From contig NC_084927.1 of assembly GCF_958298935.1 (NCBI RefSeq), positions 24,130,001-24,194,000 on the forward strand: a DNA stretch of 64,000 bases. Reading direction: 5' to 3'. The translations under genes were made by a program, and so were the position numbers. Within the stretch, counting starts at the first letter, position 1, and each line of letters opens with the position of its first letter. Positions 23,990 to 36,869 of the stretch are shown here, piece after piece. The notes under the pieces were generated by a model. It saw only the letters and a list, made by a program, of their open reading frames with translations. It did no database searches and had not been told where the DNA came from. Source of the stretch: Phragmites australis. Taxonomy: Eukaryota; Streptophyta; Magnoliopsida; Poales; Poaceae.

Positions 23990-24600
23990 CCGGTGAACTA
24001 GGTACTTGTCGAGAGTAAATCCCCGATAGTGATTTCGAGGTATGTCAGACAGTGGGTGTGTGATCTTTATTCGGGATAGTGTCTGTTGAATCTGTTTATG
24101 TATGTGCAACTAAGAACACCGGAAATTATCCAGTTTCAGACCCTCATTAGGGTAATAACCCTACATACTGTGTATTCTCTTCTTTGATTTAAGTTGGTTA
24201 CAGATGATGTTCTTGTACAAACTTCTTCCTGGCCTCTTTCCTCTTCGGGTCCCTTTTTTTCGTCTTCTTCTACAAACCTGACACTCCTCCCTTTATATAT
24301 CAGAGGAAGAGATGATTTATACGTGAGTCAAGATATAGACCTAGGCCTAGCTAGAGCTTCCTACCTAGGCCCATCATTACTAAGAGTAGACGTATCACAT
24401 TTGCTCTACTGCGCTACAGAGCCTGTCCCATCTCTCCACCGTCTGCGTCATCCCGGTCGCTCAGACTGTCCTGTCCCGTCCCGTCCCCACGTGTCGTCTG
24501 CTCACCTGCAAAAGACCTCCTGCTACGCCTGTCAGGCTGTCTCGTAGTATTTAATGCTACGGGACGAGACACGGCAGCTATGTGCCAACCACGCCGTGGA
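23990..24600 (-). mobile_element. Probable LTR fragment (reverse orientation)
   Basis: The reverse strand reads like an LTR: a TATA-like TATATAAAGGGAGG near 24290 and, downstream in that direction, GTAGGGTTATTACCCT near 24155, a common word in grass Gypsy LTRs. No second LTR, primer site or coding domain was found, so a solo or truncated LTR is most likely. Confidence 0.45.
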
Positions 24601-26430
24601 TGACCAGAAAGAGGACCTAGGAAAGTGAAATACTCAAGTGAAAAAAGTATTTATTGTGATTAGACTGTTTAGACACATACCTGCCCCGCGACCAGAGGAT
24701 ACTGGTCGTGGGGTTTGCTCCTGCGACTAGGGACTGGTCACAGAGCTTGGTCGAAGATTCTAGGTGTGTGGTCGCTGGCTGATCGCGTGGTTACTGTCTG
24801 GTCGTGCGGGATGACCACTGTTCTGGACAAAACGTGACATGCAGCACCTGCTGATATCTTACCGGCGTGGGTCCGCCCGCTAAGAAACCCTACTATTCTT
24901 TACACCGACAGTACTGCTTAAAACCCGGTACGACGCCCTCTTGTTACACCATTAATCTGAGGACGAGACGACAATGAAGCCATGACGACCCTGACATGCG
25001 GCACGGTGGTGCCTCCGGCCGTGCCCGTGTGGGTGTACATGGCCGAAGAGAAACTAGGAAGCCGAACGGCAAGCGGACTTTACCCGTGTCCTCCCCGCGG
25101 CAGAGGACACGCACAAAGGGGATGTGTGGGTTTCACTCATAAAACCCTGGTGCGTACGTGCAAGGCCGGGGACAGGGCACCCACGCGAACAGACCAATGA
25201 ACCCAGCCGCGAGGGCCGGATCCCCGAACGATCGTACCTAGTCCCTATGCCACACGCACATTGAAGCGCCGAAAATGCGGGGAAGGGTAATATTTTATTT
25301 CATATGTGATAGTTTAAGAAAAGATGAGTAAGAAATTGATATTAAAAAATAAATTTCTAATACATGCATGTGTATTGTTTGTTTCTCGAGGTATTCGAAA
25401 GTAATTATTATACCACAATCATATAGGATTACTCAAATAACTAGTTTCTCTCGTAAAAAATATTTTTTTTATTTTTAAAAATTATTTATCATATCATCTT
25501 TCTATTTAGATGCCTATCTAACTAATGCTAAGAAACTAGCATTAGAGTAACCATGCTCCCGGGATTTGCACTGCGGTCCGTGTCGGTGGAGATCAGCACA
25601 AAACGCGACCGACCGACGCACGTACGAGCACGTTAGTGCTCCTACTCCACTTGGGTCGCGGTGCAGGGGCACATCTACACACGAGGCGGAGATTGGCGCG
25701 TCGGAGTCGCCGGATCCCGCCCGGGCAGGGCGGATCGCGAGCAGGATACGGTGATCCGAGGACAAGCGGAAGGCAGATCGATGGCTATCGCGAGTCTGCT
25801 AGAGACTAGCTAGGAGTGGCAGCTTTGTTCTTCTAGCCTGCCTTCTGGTCCGGTCTGGAGTTCGGTCCAAGAGATCGGCGATCAATGAAGTGGAGCGAAG
25901 CACTGCTAGCATGCATGTTGATACAATGGCTGTGCCGGCTCAGTTGCCAAGGTACCTATTGAGCATGTCGGTCTCAGCCCCAGTCTCCCTGGAGTGGAGC
26001 ATCCTATAAACTCTAAAGCGGCAAATAAAAATCACAACTGAAACAAAAGTACTTGCTCGGAAAAAAAAAGGGGGGAAAGTATCAAACCACGGCCCAGCGT
26101 ACGCGCGCGGCGCATGGGTTTTCACCTCACCAGTCTTTGGAAGCACGTACGCGCGCGAGAGCTCACGCGGCGACCAGCCCGCGGGAGAACCCCGGCGCCC
26201 GAAGCACCGGTCCTCTCCCCCAGGCGACGCATGCGCCGAAGCGCCGGGACGTTGTTTACTGGAGAACCGCGGCGAGATCCGTCCGCGCGCGCGGCGCATT
26301 ATCACAGGGCCGACCGGTGGACGTGCGTGGTGAGAACTCGCTCGGTCGTGGGGGCAGGGCGTGGAAGCGGGAGGTTGGCGCGTCGGCGTCGACGGATACC
26401 CCCGGCCGGAACGGATCGCGAGGAGGATAA
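24601..26430. other. Intergenic, GC-rich patches, no gene
   Basis: GC-rich stretches at 24850-25250, 25550-25800 and 26090-26420 open many overlapping frames, but none shows a recognisable protein signature or consistent exon structure. Confidence 0.4.
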
Positions 26431-26674
26431 GATCATTCTAACATATTCTTTTTATTTTATTTTTTTTCTAATTTTTTTCGTTCTTATTTTCTTTATTTTC
26501 TTTTATCTCTAACAGTTTTTATTCAAAATGATCCGTGAAAAGAAAGAAAATTATGTTATGAAATGAATAACTTTGAGAATACAACTGTGAAAACAAGCCG
26601 TTGGAACGCTAAAAATAATAAAAAATCACTTCTTGAAAGTATATAGATTTTGACGGAAATCGGTTGAGATGATC
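26431..26674. mobile_element. Tourist-like MITE (family A, copy 1)
   Basis: Ends GATCATTCTAAC and, reverse complemented, GATCATCTCAACC form inverted repeats. TAA flanks both sides (26428-26430, 26675-26677), the usual PIF/Harbinger target site. The body shares the order CTCTAACAGTTTTTATTC, AATGAATAACTTTGAGAAT and GTTGGAACGCT with the copies at 35943 and 38675. Confidence 0.8.
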
Positions 26675-27084
26675 TAAAGTGGGTGTTATTTTGGTGTCCT
26701 GGCCGGGGATAAGGCATTGTGAGTGGGCTCGGAGGATCGGGCTCACATGCTCGATCGATCCCGAGAAATACCGTAACACTTGGAGGAAATGTTAAGAAGA
26801 CAGCAGTTATGTGAGCAACATAAAAAATCGAAAGATAACAGCAGTAGATATTCCTTCCAAACTACATGGCGCACCGAATTTCGAGATTAATTAAATCTTT
26901 ATTGCGCCGTACCATTCAAGGAGATAAAAAGCAAGCTTGCTTTTTCGATCTGATGGTACTTGGCAGCCTTTTTTCAAGTTGGTGTGATCTTTTGCTGGAT
27001 GCAATGGATTTGAGCGTACTCCGAGTGGTACGCTGTTCGTCTGTTGCAATTGCTCATCTATAAGCTTCAAGAAAAGATACTCCT

Positions 27085-27370
27085 GCGAACGTGCCGAAGG
27101 TGGTAAGGCTCGGGTGGTGCGCTGAACCCACCCGGGTTCCATGCCTGGGTTAAGTACGGGGTTTCAATTTATTTTGAATTTCTCTAGTTTCTTCGGCACT
27201 GCGTTATAAAAGAGATTACGATGTGTTCGTCGTCTACAGGATTTTCGATGGGTCCCGTGATCTACAGATGGATGTTTTTTTCAAACTACGTGTAGATGTA
27301 GAACTAGCATATGCGTGCGTTAGGTGAGTATGTGTGGAGTGAGTGCACACATTCATGCTCAGATAATACA
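27085..27370 (+). mobile_element. Probable tRNA-derived SINE
   Basis: The 5' part has an A-box-like TGGTAAGGCTCGG and, about 35 bp on, a B-box-like GGGTTCCATGCC. It is followed by GATTACGATGTGTTCGTCG, TCGATGGGTCCCGTGA and AACTACGTGTAGATGTAG, then a GTGTGGAGTGAGTGCA tail. This arrangement matches my memory of grass SINEs. Pol III boxes are imperfect, so it is an old copy. Confidence 0.55.
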
Positions 27371-27439
27371 ACTGTATTCACCGGTAAAGAGTAAAAAAAA
27401 AGACAAAAGAAAAAAAAGATACTCCTATTCTTAACTAAG

Positions 27440-27740
27440 GATATATTTATTTTGGACTTTTGTCTTTGTTTCTTTGAAAAATTATGTTTTTGATTTTTTA
27501 AAAGTTATTTTTAATTTTAGCTATTAAATTTTATAATATTTTTTGACTTATCAACACACTACTTCTCAGAAAAACTACTCTCAACTCTATTTTTCATCTT
27601 CTAATTCATCTCCTCATAAATAGGCTTCTGGCTTTAAAAAATATTTTTCAGCAAACCCGTTTATTTAGATTTCTAACTTCTAGACTTCTGACAGAAACAG
27701 AAAACAGAAACAGCCTGAAACAAATGTGCACTAAATAAGA
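27440..27740. mobile_element. MITE family C, copy 1
   Basis: Shares its full order of words with 52915-53185: GAAAAATTATGTTTTTG, GAATTTTAxAATA, CAxACTACTTCTCA, AAAAATATTTTTCAGCAAACCC, CTAACTTCTxxACTTC and GAAACAGCCTGAAAC. The ends resemble the GCTTCTG-rich hAT-like MITEs of grasses, but target duplications are not clear. Confidence 0.6.
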
Positions 27741-28730
27741 TCTTGTTTAAAGAACACAAAAGTGGTTATGTCGGTCGTATAAAAGAATAAAAGTAAAATA
27801 GATTTGTTCTTTACTGCTACCGAATGGCATATTCAATGTTATTTTGGAAGGAAAAAAGATTAAACGTAACTACATTATAAGTTTAGGTACTCGTAAAACA
27901 ATTTAATAGAAATTTGAAGAAATTGAGCCACTGGTTCGTGCTGCTGTTTGAGGCTCTGTTTGGAGCGTGAGATTTGCGAGATTTGTGCCTTTTTCCAATA
28001 AGATTATCGCAAAACTCCTGCATTGCTAACGGCCCCAAACATAGGTGAAAGAAACAGATATGTGGCTAGTTGCTGCTACTGCTATAATAGAAAAGATAAT
28101 TTATCATGATTACCTATTTATCTATAGATAAATATTCGAATAGAATAAAGTATAGATAGCAAATGGTACTCAAAGTATGTTCATAGGTAAAAAATAATAT
28201 CCGACGGTAAACAAGTATGAATATGAGTAAGGTATACCCATATATGCGAAACTCGTATACCTACTATATAAATATCTCATATTTAAACTCTAACATTTTA
28301 CATCATATAAATACCTCGTCCTGACCCACACGTCGTGTCACCGCCGCCCCGTCTCGCCCCTGCTGCCCCGCGTCACACCGTCTCGGCCCGTCCCATCTCG
28401 TCGCCACCACCCCATGCCCTCCCGCGCCACCCCGCCGCATTGCCCCCCTCCGACCCACCCTAGTGTCTTGTTTCGCCACTGTCACCACCACGCCACCCTG
28501 TCACGTCACGTCACCACGTCGCCCCACAAATAAATGGATATACCCACAGGTAACAGGTTTGAGATTGACTCCTCACTTGAGAATGTTCATGAGTATACCT
28601 ACAGGTAAATAAAAATTTCATGAGTATACCTACAGATAAATAAAAAATCAACAGGTATAAATATGTATAAGCACTATCCATACTCATAGTACCTAATTGT
28701 CATACGTATACTATAGCCTGTAACTATATG
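27741..28730. other. Repeat-like region with TATACCxACAGGTAA words
   Basis: The phrase TATACC(C/T)ACAGGTAA recurs around 28540, 28590 and 28625, and a GC-rich island lies at 28320-28520 between AT-rich flanks. This is typical transposon debris; no ends could be fixed and no gene is seen. Confidence 0.35.
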
Positions 28731-28733
28731 GAG

Positions 28734-28850
28734 GGTCAGATCTAAGACAAGAAATACTCTACAGCTATAGGAAGCAGGGTCAGATCTAAGACAAGAAAAT
28801 ACCCTACAACTATAGGAAGCAAGGAAGGCGAGGTCTAAGACAAGAAAATG
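28734..28850. repeat. Imperfect tandem duplication
   Basis: A unit of about 48 bp (GTCAGATCTAAGACAAGAAA, then CTACAxCTATAGGAAGCA) is repeated twice, with a partial third copy starting at about 28829. Confidence 0.75.
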
Positions 28851-29419
28851 CAAGGATCTTTTGCTTGCTACGTCTGCTCTTGCGTGGAAGCCAAGGCAAG
28901 CAAGCAAGCAACGCTGCCTCCCATATCATCCACAAAAATCTCCTCCCACCATAGCTGCACACATGGCTGTGTAGGAACTCATTGGCCTCTCTCAACAATC
29001 AACATGATGCCCTATCTCCATTCGCTCACATGGGCTGTTGCCCTGAAAGTGAACCAGCAGCCAAAGCCCCGAAGTCTCTACAGACACAGAATCTCCAATT
29101 CAATAATCAAAACTACTAAAGCTGATGAAGAATTCGTTAAAAAAAAGTTGGGGCATGCATCCACAGGGAGAAGAAGAGAAAAAAAGGAAAAGGAAAAGTG
29201 CATGGTCCATTTCTAATGATGGGTTTCTAAATAAAAAAAATGCTCTTTTTGGCAGGTGAGACACCACCTGCTGGAATATACAGGGGCAGCATCATGATGT
29301 CTGGCCTGTCACTGTTCCCCCATTCTGTTCATGTCCGGGGGGAGGGGGGGGGGGGTTGGACCGGTAGATGCCACCGGCCTCGCTGTTGAAGGATCCTGGC
29401 GAAATTCCATGGAACTTGA

Positions 29420-29493
29420 AAGATCATGAACATGTGACAGCAACAAATACGATGTCAAGATCATGAACATGTGACAGTAACAAATACGATGTC
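29420..29493. repeat. 37-bp tandem duplication
   Basis: Two head-to-tail 37-bp copies beginning AAGATCATGAACATGTGACA differ at one base. Confidence 0.9.
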
Positions 29494-29879
29494 TCTACTA
29501 GTCTGCTTGCATGTGGACAGCCGATCTGTTTGCCCTGCCAGCAACGGCATTTTCTTGACGAATAGTATCTCAGTTGGGTCACTTCTCCTCTGCATGACGG
29601 CTGCATCTTTTAGCTTGGAAACCAGCATGTTAATATGCACCGCAAAGTAGAAAAGAATTCCAAGTTATCTGCACGAGAGAACAAAAATTTACACTGATGG
29701 AAGGCTTAAATTTAGTGCCCTCACCTCCATGCAGGAGCATGAGAACCACAAAACAAGGCATAGCTGAAGAAAATATTAGTACATTGCGATTTTTGTTGAA
29801 GAATGACAGAGCATTGACCAGAAATAAAAAATTAATAATTACATATTTAATAGAAATATGGTATATTTTAAGAGCGGGT

Positions 29880-30240
29880 ATCTACCATATAGGTGTAAGT
29901 GTAATATGACTTCTCTGCCCTGACTATATAAGGAGGAGATAGACCGAGAGCGAGATTTCGAGCTAGGTCGGAGCCTAGAACAAGGAATCATCTGATATGA
30001 GCTTCAGGATTTAGAATTCGAGAGAATTTGTCTATATCCTTAGGATTCAATCGAGATATATCCCATTATAGTTATCTTTTTCTAAGTTTAATCAATGCAA
30101 AATAGGTCATAATACTATTATTCTAAGGGACGCATGAACGTGTATAAAATCACATATCTCCTATACATACAGTTGAGGACTAGATATCACTACTTTATAT
30201 AAGCATTTACATAATTAACTTTATCAATTGTCGACAAACA
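29880..30240 (+). mobile_element. Probable LTR fragment
   Basis: A TATA-like CTATATAAGGAGGAGATAGA is followed by a leader-like stretch and then TTATCTTTTTCTAAGTTTAAT. This resembles the R/U5 part of a grass LTR. No coding domain or second LTR is near, and the ends are uncertain. Confidence 0.4.
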
Positions 30241-30451
30241 TGAACAGAAAAATCCACTTGATTGCTGATAGGGGGAATCAACTCTTTACAATAGATGCAA
30301 TATTATTCAATCTTTTAAGATTTTGAAGTACTCCAGAAGAAATAAAAAGCCAAGCAAAAAGCCAGAGGGGGCAGCGAATATTGCAAAAGGCAGCTTCCCT
30401 TCATACAGCTAAGCTACAAGGCAACAGCAAAACATGGTACTGAATGATTCC

Positions 30452-33400
30452 TCAATGCGATTTACGGAGCTTCGGGAACAGCCCATGAATGTGCTCCGGC
30501 ATTAAATCGTGCCTCGTGAGGATCCCAACAATGGGTGGCCTCTGCAATGGAACAAAATAGAAATTCGTTACCGACACAGGTTTGTAAAAAAAAGGCATGT
30601 TATGCTACACGTGAACTCCATATCATGTCAAAAGAGAGTCCAGTGTACTGCAATATTTGATCACTAGAGTAAGATGTGGAGAAAGAGAGCTCACCCCTGG
30701 AATCTTCGGCACAACCAGCAGGTGCCTTAATCCTAGTGCCCGCAAAAGGACCGCAGCCTTTGCAAGTGACATGGTCTCAACTACTGTGTATGGTGACGTA
30801 TTTGTAACTGGATGCAGATCGACATACATGTCCATTTCCTCATCGGTAAAATCCAGATCCTCAATCTTCAGACCTTTTCCAGAGCCGGCCTTGGCAAAAT
30901 CAAAGGCACCAAATCTTTGTAGCACGAAGCTGCCGCTGGTTTTCACCTTCTCTTTCATGAAAGTCTTGCCTTTCAGCAAAACCAACAGATGGGACCTAAG
31001 CACGAGCCCAACCAGCTCTGGAGCTTCTGATAGAGGTGGCTCATCAACAACAGGAAATCCATTGTGGCCTGTGATCCTTAACGCTTGAACAATGTTCCCC
31101 ACTTTCTCAACACCTGAAAAGGAGATCAGCGGTCCAGACACAACATCACCAGCAACCAAGTGCCTCATGTATGGTTCAGCATGAGCCTCCAGGAATGGCA
31201 AACCTTTCATCACCACAATCTGATCATAAACCCCTTTGTTAAAGCTATCGGCTATAGTCTTCGATATCAGAAGAACGAGCATGACCAACGGGAGCATATG
31301 GAGGTCATTGGTGAGCTCCAGAAGTATCACACAGACCGAGACGGTCATCCTCATTGTTCCACCGAGGAAAGATGCCGCACCAAGAAGCGCGAAGCGTCCG
31401 GGATCAAGGTCTGATATTGGGCCAAGAAGAGTCCCCACTATGCGCCCATATGTAGCCCCAGCAAGTATAACAGGGATAAAGAGACCAGACGGGACGGCAA
31501 TACCATAAGTCACAAGGCCAAGGCAGTAGATAGCAGTGAAGAAGGTGAAAAGAGTGGACATGTGGAACTCTTTCTCGGTGCCACTGCTGAACAGATTGCG
31601 GATGGCATCGTCATTTGTGTTGAAGAAGAGCGACGCAAGACCGTTGTATTGACCCGGCGGGCATTGGAAATTCTTAAAATTTCCAGAGCGGCCAATGGTG
31701 GGGCACTCCTCCACGGTATCAACAGGGCACGGAGTGCACGGAGCAAGCCAAGGGAGCCCATAGGAGCATGCTGATGTGATAATCGATATTGTGATGGTGA
31801 GAAGGATCTTGTATGGAGCACCTCTCCTGCACACACAAGTTAGATACAACAATGTAAGTGAGACAGCATTTCAAAGTAAAACTTATTGTGTAGACCGATG
31901 TATATGCTTGATCCATACTCATTGATGAAACTGTAGGCACGGAGAATCCTATCCAAGAGAAAGTTGAACAGGCCTCCAAAGACCCCGCCAATTATTCCAA
32001 GGACAATAATTGCAATTACATCTTGGGTACTGTATGTCGGGATGGTTGCGCTGAGGTCAAACATAATCAACCCTCCTTGACCAAACAGACCGCATTTTCC
32101 ACTACGACAGAGCTCGATCAGGCCCCTCAACACAACAGCAACAACAGCAGTTGTAAAGAATGTTCTCCACAGAAGAGCACTTCGCCACCTAAAAAATGTA
32201 GAGAGCTCTACTGTCATGAAAAAATGGTGCCACATGCAAAAAATGAAAGATGTTCAAATCACCCATCAAGGGTAGTTGCAATCGGGTTCGTCCATTTTCA
32301 CAGTTTTCCTATCAGCATACTGATATAATGCAAACTATGATTCTTATCTATACGATCTACATGTCAGTTTATATAGTAAAAGTTATATACCTATGGGCTA
32401 GGACTACTGCATTTGTGAATCGAGATTTGCATTTTCAGTTTGGTGACAAGGTTGTCATAATTCCAAGCGCATATGACAAGATTATAGCACATGCTAAAAT
32501 ATGATATAATAGTTTGACAAGGGAAAGGGTTTCTACCATGATGCTGCTTCCTCAAGAGCAAAGAGCACACCACCAACTGGCGCTCGGAATGCTGCTGCAA
32601 CTCCAGCAGCAGACCCACAAGTAATCAAATCCCGTCTATCCCTATCGTTTTTAAAATATCTGAGCCAGTTACATGTAAGATGGTACTTGCGTGACCCCCC
32701 TTGACCAAGCAAGTTGGCAATGCATGCTCCTGTATGTACCATTGGACCTTCCTTTCCGAGCACAAATCCAGCTGAAACTCCAAGTATTGAACCAAATATC
32801 TGCAGAGAAATAAAAGAATGTTTTCAGAACTAGATGATCCTACTCTAACCACCAATTAGCCAAACAAGTAGTCATGGTGGGATCATGTGACAACCACAAA
32901 CAAGCTGGTTATACATCATGACTCTGAATACATTATCGGCTATATACACTGTAAGCTGATCTAAAAGAACATTTCTGCCTAAGCATCACAAAAGGATAAG
33001 CGTTGTGAAGTAACAGGATCCCTTTGGCAACACATCTCCAAAGAAATGCTAACAATGACACTCATTTGAATTTGCTGCAATTGCTAAAAAATAAAATCAA
33101 TATAAATGAGCAAGGTATTACGAGTATTCTCAAAACAAAAAAGAGATATTATGGCTGTCAATGCAGCTTTAGATTTCAAAGACAGATCTTTGTGCAATAG
33201 TGCCTAGTAATACCGAGAAGTGCTGAAGGAGTTCTACAACAACTACCGAGAGCACTTCAGAACATAGTATGCAAATGATGAAAAAAAAATCTTAGTGATC
33301 CAATCAGATAAGGTAGCCCAAAAATTTAATATAGTGTACACTTACTCGGAGAGTAAGAAATCAAACTTGATTTCCTTGGAAAAAAAAAACAAAAAGGCTG

Positions 33401-35078
33401 AACGTATTTTAATCTGAGTTGGATTTTACCTTAACAAAGAGTGTACTGGGAGCTAATATAGAATATGCGTCGACTCCATTAAGGTATGCTTTGACTTCAG
33501 GGATACCAGACCCAGCAGCAGCAGGTGCTATGTAAGCGCAGATTGCCGCAGCTGTGGCTGCCAAGACTAGATTGCAACCTCCATATGCCAGAAATGCTGT
33601 GAAGTACCTGCACTGGAAGCAACAAGCCATTGACACTTCACATTATTCTGTTGCTGTGAGCCAATAAACCTTGTGCAATTTATTCAATTTGCATGATGAT
33701 AATACATGACAAGTTGCAGAACAGCAAGAGGAATTAAGCTATAACTTCCAGTAAAATGGGAAAATCGTCTGGGTGAAGCATTACCTCTGCTTAAGCATTA
33801 GTTCACTTGTGAGCAACAGTTTGAATCCAGCAATATTTTCAACTGCAAGGTTGTTGAAGAAGCCAACAAGTCCAGTGAACAGGCCAATGAGAAGAACTAA
33901 GGTCCATTTCAGAACAATATACTGGAATATCTGCTTCTTCTTTCTTGATCGCCAATCTTGCTTGAAAAGGTCGTTTTCCACAATTCTGAAACATGCAGTA
34001 CAAAAATTGTTAGAGGGTAAGTAACATAACAACTGTACAGTCTGCAATTTCGTATGCTTTATATTTGCTTCTCTTCAGAAATCAGTCATCTGCTAGCTTC
34101 TAAATCAACGGCAATTTTTTTTGCAGTTGGCATCTTCTCAGTTTCTTGGCAAATTTCTTACCTTTGCATTGTAGCCCATTAAAATCATCTAAAATTCTAA
34201 ATTCGCATAAATTGATTTTTATTACAAGATACAAACACATTATTGTTTTTTGTGTGTTCTCACAGTTGCCACATTTCAAAAAGTTATTGGCACGGCGCAT
34301 GGGGCAGGAACCAAACCAGCCCGGTTTGTTTCCTTCTTCAACAGCAGCTTTTGTGCAATCGTTTCTAGAATTTATACTTAATACCAATGCTTCATTAAAA
34401 TATATGCATAATGTCACCAAAGAAAGATTCTGGCATTGGACCAATCAAAATCCCAACAATGTACCGATTGGCCTCCCTCCCCTGTTGAGTACTCGCCAAC
34501 CGTACGAATACAACCTAAACGTGGCATTGTCATCGATGTAGTCAGTAAATGAATTGCTTACAAACTTCAACTGAGAAAGGGCGCATTAATGATCACGCTT
34601 TCTAGGATCGATACTCAAGGATCACTTTTTGGTCTTCCAAACGCACCATAAGATCCGAACTTTCTGGTGGCTAAGATAAACTAATAACAACGATCGTTCG
34701 TCACGATCACCACGAAGAAACATTACAATCAAATAGAAATTTTCCTCAAATCAACCCGACGAGCTCTCAGGAAGCCGAGAAGATCGATGGAAGGGAGAGA
34801 CGGAGAGGAGAGGTATGGAGACGGTTTGGGGGCACGTACTCGTAGTCGAGGCTCTCGATGGGGCAGACGTTGGCGCCGACGATGGCGATCTGGGAGGTGG
34901 TATTCACGGTGCGCTTCCGCAGCAGCGGCTCCCGAGGGCCGTCGTCGTCGTACCTCAGCAGCGCCTCCGACGACGCGTCCGGCCCCGCCCACGCGCCGCC
35001 GACGTCCGTGCTCTCTATGTCGTAGTTGAAGCTGCCGCCCCGGTCCGGCTGCGCCGGCGGCGAGTGGTGTCCGTCCAT
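30452..35078 (-). CDS. CLC-c: CLC-c-like vacuolar chloride/proton antiporter
   Basis: Seven coding exons on the minus strand: 35078-34840, 33985-33785, 33607-33430, 32799-32537, 32188-31919, 31826-30695, 30541-30452. They join in frame to 790 residues, the usual plant CLC length. The filter motif GSGIPE (179-184) has Ser at the position that is Pro in nitrate-selective CLC-a/b, so chloride preference is expected. The gating glutamate is E223 (GKEGP) and the proton glutamate E290 (ALEEAASWW); both present means exchanger rather than channel. PSGLFIPV (496-503) completes the pore. Two CBS domains (about 607-675 and 717-780) end in VGILTRHDLMPEH. The N-terminal EPLLRKR is a dileucine-type motif consistent with tonoplast sorting. 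Role: anion loading of the vacuole, relevant to salt and turgor (family knowledge). No broken motif is seen. Upstream in-frame codons lack ATG, so the start is firm. Confidence 0.95.
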
Positions 35079-35159
35079 TATTGCCGTCCGCGTGGGTGGT
35101 AGCGTCGCTGAGGCTGCCTCCTCCTCCTGCGCCTCTGCCTGCACTTTATTTATGAGGTG

Positions 35160-35942
35160 TCGGAGAAACAAGGAAATGGTAAGGAAAAGAATTAGAGGCA
35201 AAAAAAGGGAAACGGGAAATGCAAGTATGGAATCACGTTACATTGCGTGCAAAAATTACCCTTGAAAAGTAAAGAATTGTAGGTAGGCCGGAATTTTGGA
35301 GAAAGGGTGATGCAGCGCAGTAGTGAAGAATTGAAGAATTACTTAAAAATAGAAAAAGTTTTCTCCCCCTGCCCTAATCATTTGAGGTTTGGATCCAAGG
35401 GCGCGATGGAAGCCAACGCTGGCCCCGCCAAATATTGGCTCGTCTAGGTTCTGTTGGCCATTGTTTAGAGTGGCACCAAGTTTTGGCTTGTCCAATCTCT
35501 GACTTCGGCTCGTTCAGGTTCAGCCCATGGAGTATATTTTCCTGCTCGCGCTTGGGCGAATTGCAGGCGTAGAAAACGTCCGTAAGTATTTGGCGCGCCA
35601 ACAACTTGGCATGCCAGGGCTAGCATAACCCAAACATGCCCCGAATTGATATGATTTAATTTGAATTTAAACTGAATCATAATACACAACACAGCTATTC
35701 CCTTGTCAAAATACTATACCTTTTGCACCGTCCAATCGTGTTGGTTTATCTGTAGCTCTAGTACCACCCTCTTAAATCTTTCCTCTACCACGCAGCAGGT
35801 TCCGACTCCGGCCATAAATACGAGACATCAACTCAATCACTCAATTTGAATTTAAACATGTTGCAACTCCGGCCATAAATACGAAGACATTTCCTGTTCT
35901 CGTGCAGCCGGGCGAAGAAAGTACAGGAGAAGCTGGGTATAA
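35160..35942. other. 5' flank of the CLC gene, no other gene
   Basis: Presumed promoter side of the CLC gene. A TATA-like CATAAATAAAG (minus strand) lies at about 35145-35155, only some 65 bp upstream of the ATG. ORFs at 35374-35692 show no family signature. Confidence 0.4.
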
Positions 35943-36203
35943 GACTCTAACCATATTTCTTTCATTTTGTTTTCTTCCCGATTTACTCCATGTTCTCATT
36001 CCCTTTATTTTCTCTCATCTTCAACAGTTTCCCTTCGAGTTAAATCACGAAGTGAAAGAATAGAGAATCCCGTCTTGAAAAGAATGACTCTGAGAATCAC
36101 TTCATGACAGGAACCATGAAGGAAAATTATTGGAGCGCTGAAGAGACGAAAATCTCTTCACGACGAGATTTTCGCCCACGATGAAAATCCCTTGAGCCTA
36201 TTC
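35943..36203. mobile_element. Tourist-like MITE (family A, copy 2)
   Basis: TAA flanks both ends (35940-35942, 36204-36206). The body shares CTTCAACAGTTTCCCTTC, AATGACTCTGAGAATCAC, CCATGAAGGAAAATTATTGG and GAGCGCTGAA with the other family A copies. The inverted ends are more diverged here. Confidence 0.7.
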
Positions 36204-36381
36204 TAACAGTATAGATAGAAGAAGTGAAAACCGGGCAAATGAAGTAGAAGCTAGGTATAACAGTGTGAAGAAGCGAAGAGAGTAGATCGAGTTGGACTTG
36301 CAATACTAGAGGAACTAATTCAAAGTTCTAATGGTTCAACACCTTATCTCGGGGTGGTTTCAATCCAGGAGCTCGTCTTAG

Positions 36382-36698
36382 GTCCTGTTTGTTTTAGCTG
36401 TATATTGTGAAAAGCAGCTTATGAATTGTGGATTGTAAGAAGCTGGATTGTAAAAGTTGGATGTAGATTGTTACAATCTGGTGAAAGATAGATTGCTAGA
36501 TTGTTACAATCTGGTAGAAGACAGATTGTTGGATTGTTACAATCTATGTGTTGGATTGTAACAATCCAGTTTTTCCAACCAGCTGTTTGTTTCAGTTTTT
36601 AGATTGTGATCAGAATTCAGCTTTTATAATCTAACTGTTTGTTTCAGCTTTTAAATTTTGATCACAATCTAGTTTTTATAATCTGAAATAAACAGGAC
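36382..36698. mobile_element. MITE, AGATTGTTACAATCT family
   Basis: Ends GTCCTGTTTGTTTTAG and, reverse complemented, GTCCTGTTTATTTCAG are near-perfect 16-bp inverted repeats. Inside, the palindromic word AGATTGTTACAATCT repeats at roughly 50-bp spacing (about 36465, 36500, 36530), and TTTGTTTCAGxTTTTA recurs toward the right end. It is related to the pair at 23560-23975. Confidence 0.75.
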
Positions 36699-36869
36699 TC
36701 TAGTTGGTGCTGGTACATCCGGTGGTAGAGGAGACAACTCGTTCGTGGCGAAAAGGTTCAGAACACAGGAAGATCAGCTATGTCCGTAAGAGTTGTAGCC
36801 ACAAATTTCTACGAAGCAAAACAGAAACCTTCACAGGTGCAGAGGAGTGGGTGGCTGAAATAGAAGGAG

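Noticed and set aside
24982..25200. 72-codon ATG frame with a Gly/Arg-rich product
   Set aside because: No homology I recognise and no promoter or splice context; likely chance in GC-rich DNA.
26053..26512. Frames of 121-132 codons in a GC-rich island
   Set aside because: Arg/Ala-rich composition from GC content; frames overlap on both strands and one runs into a MITE.
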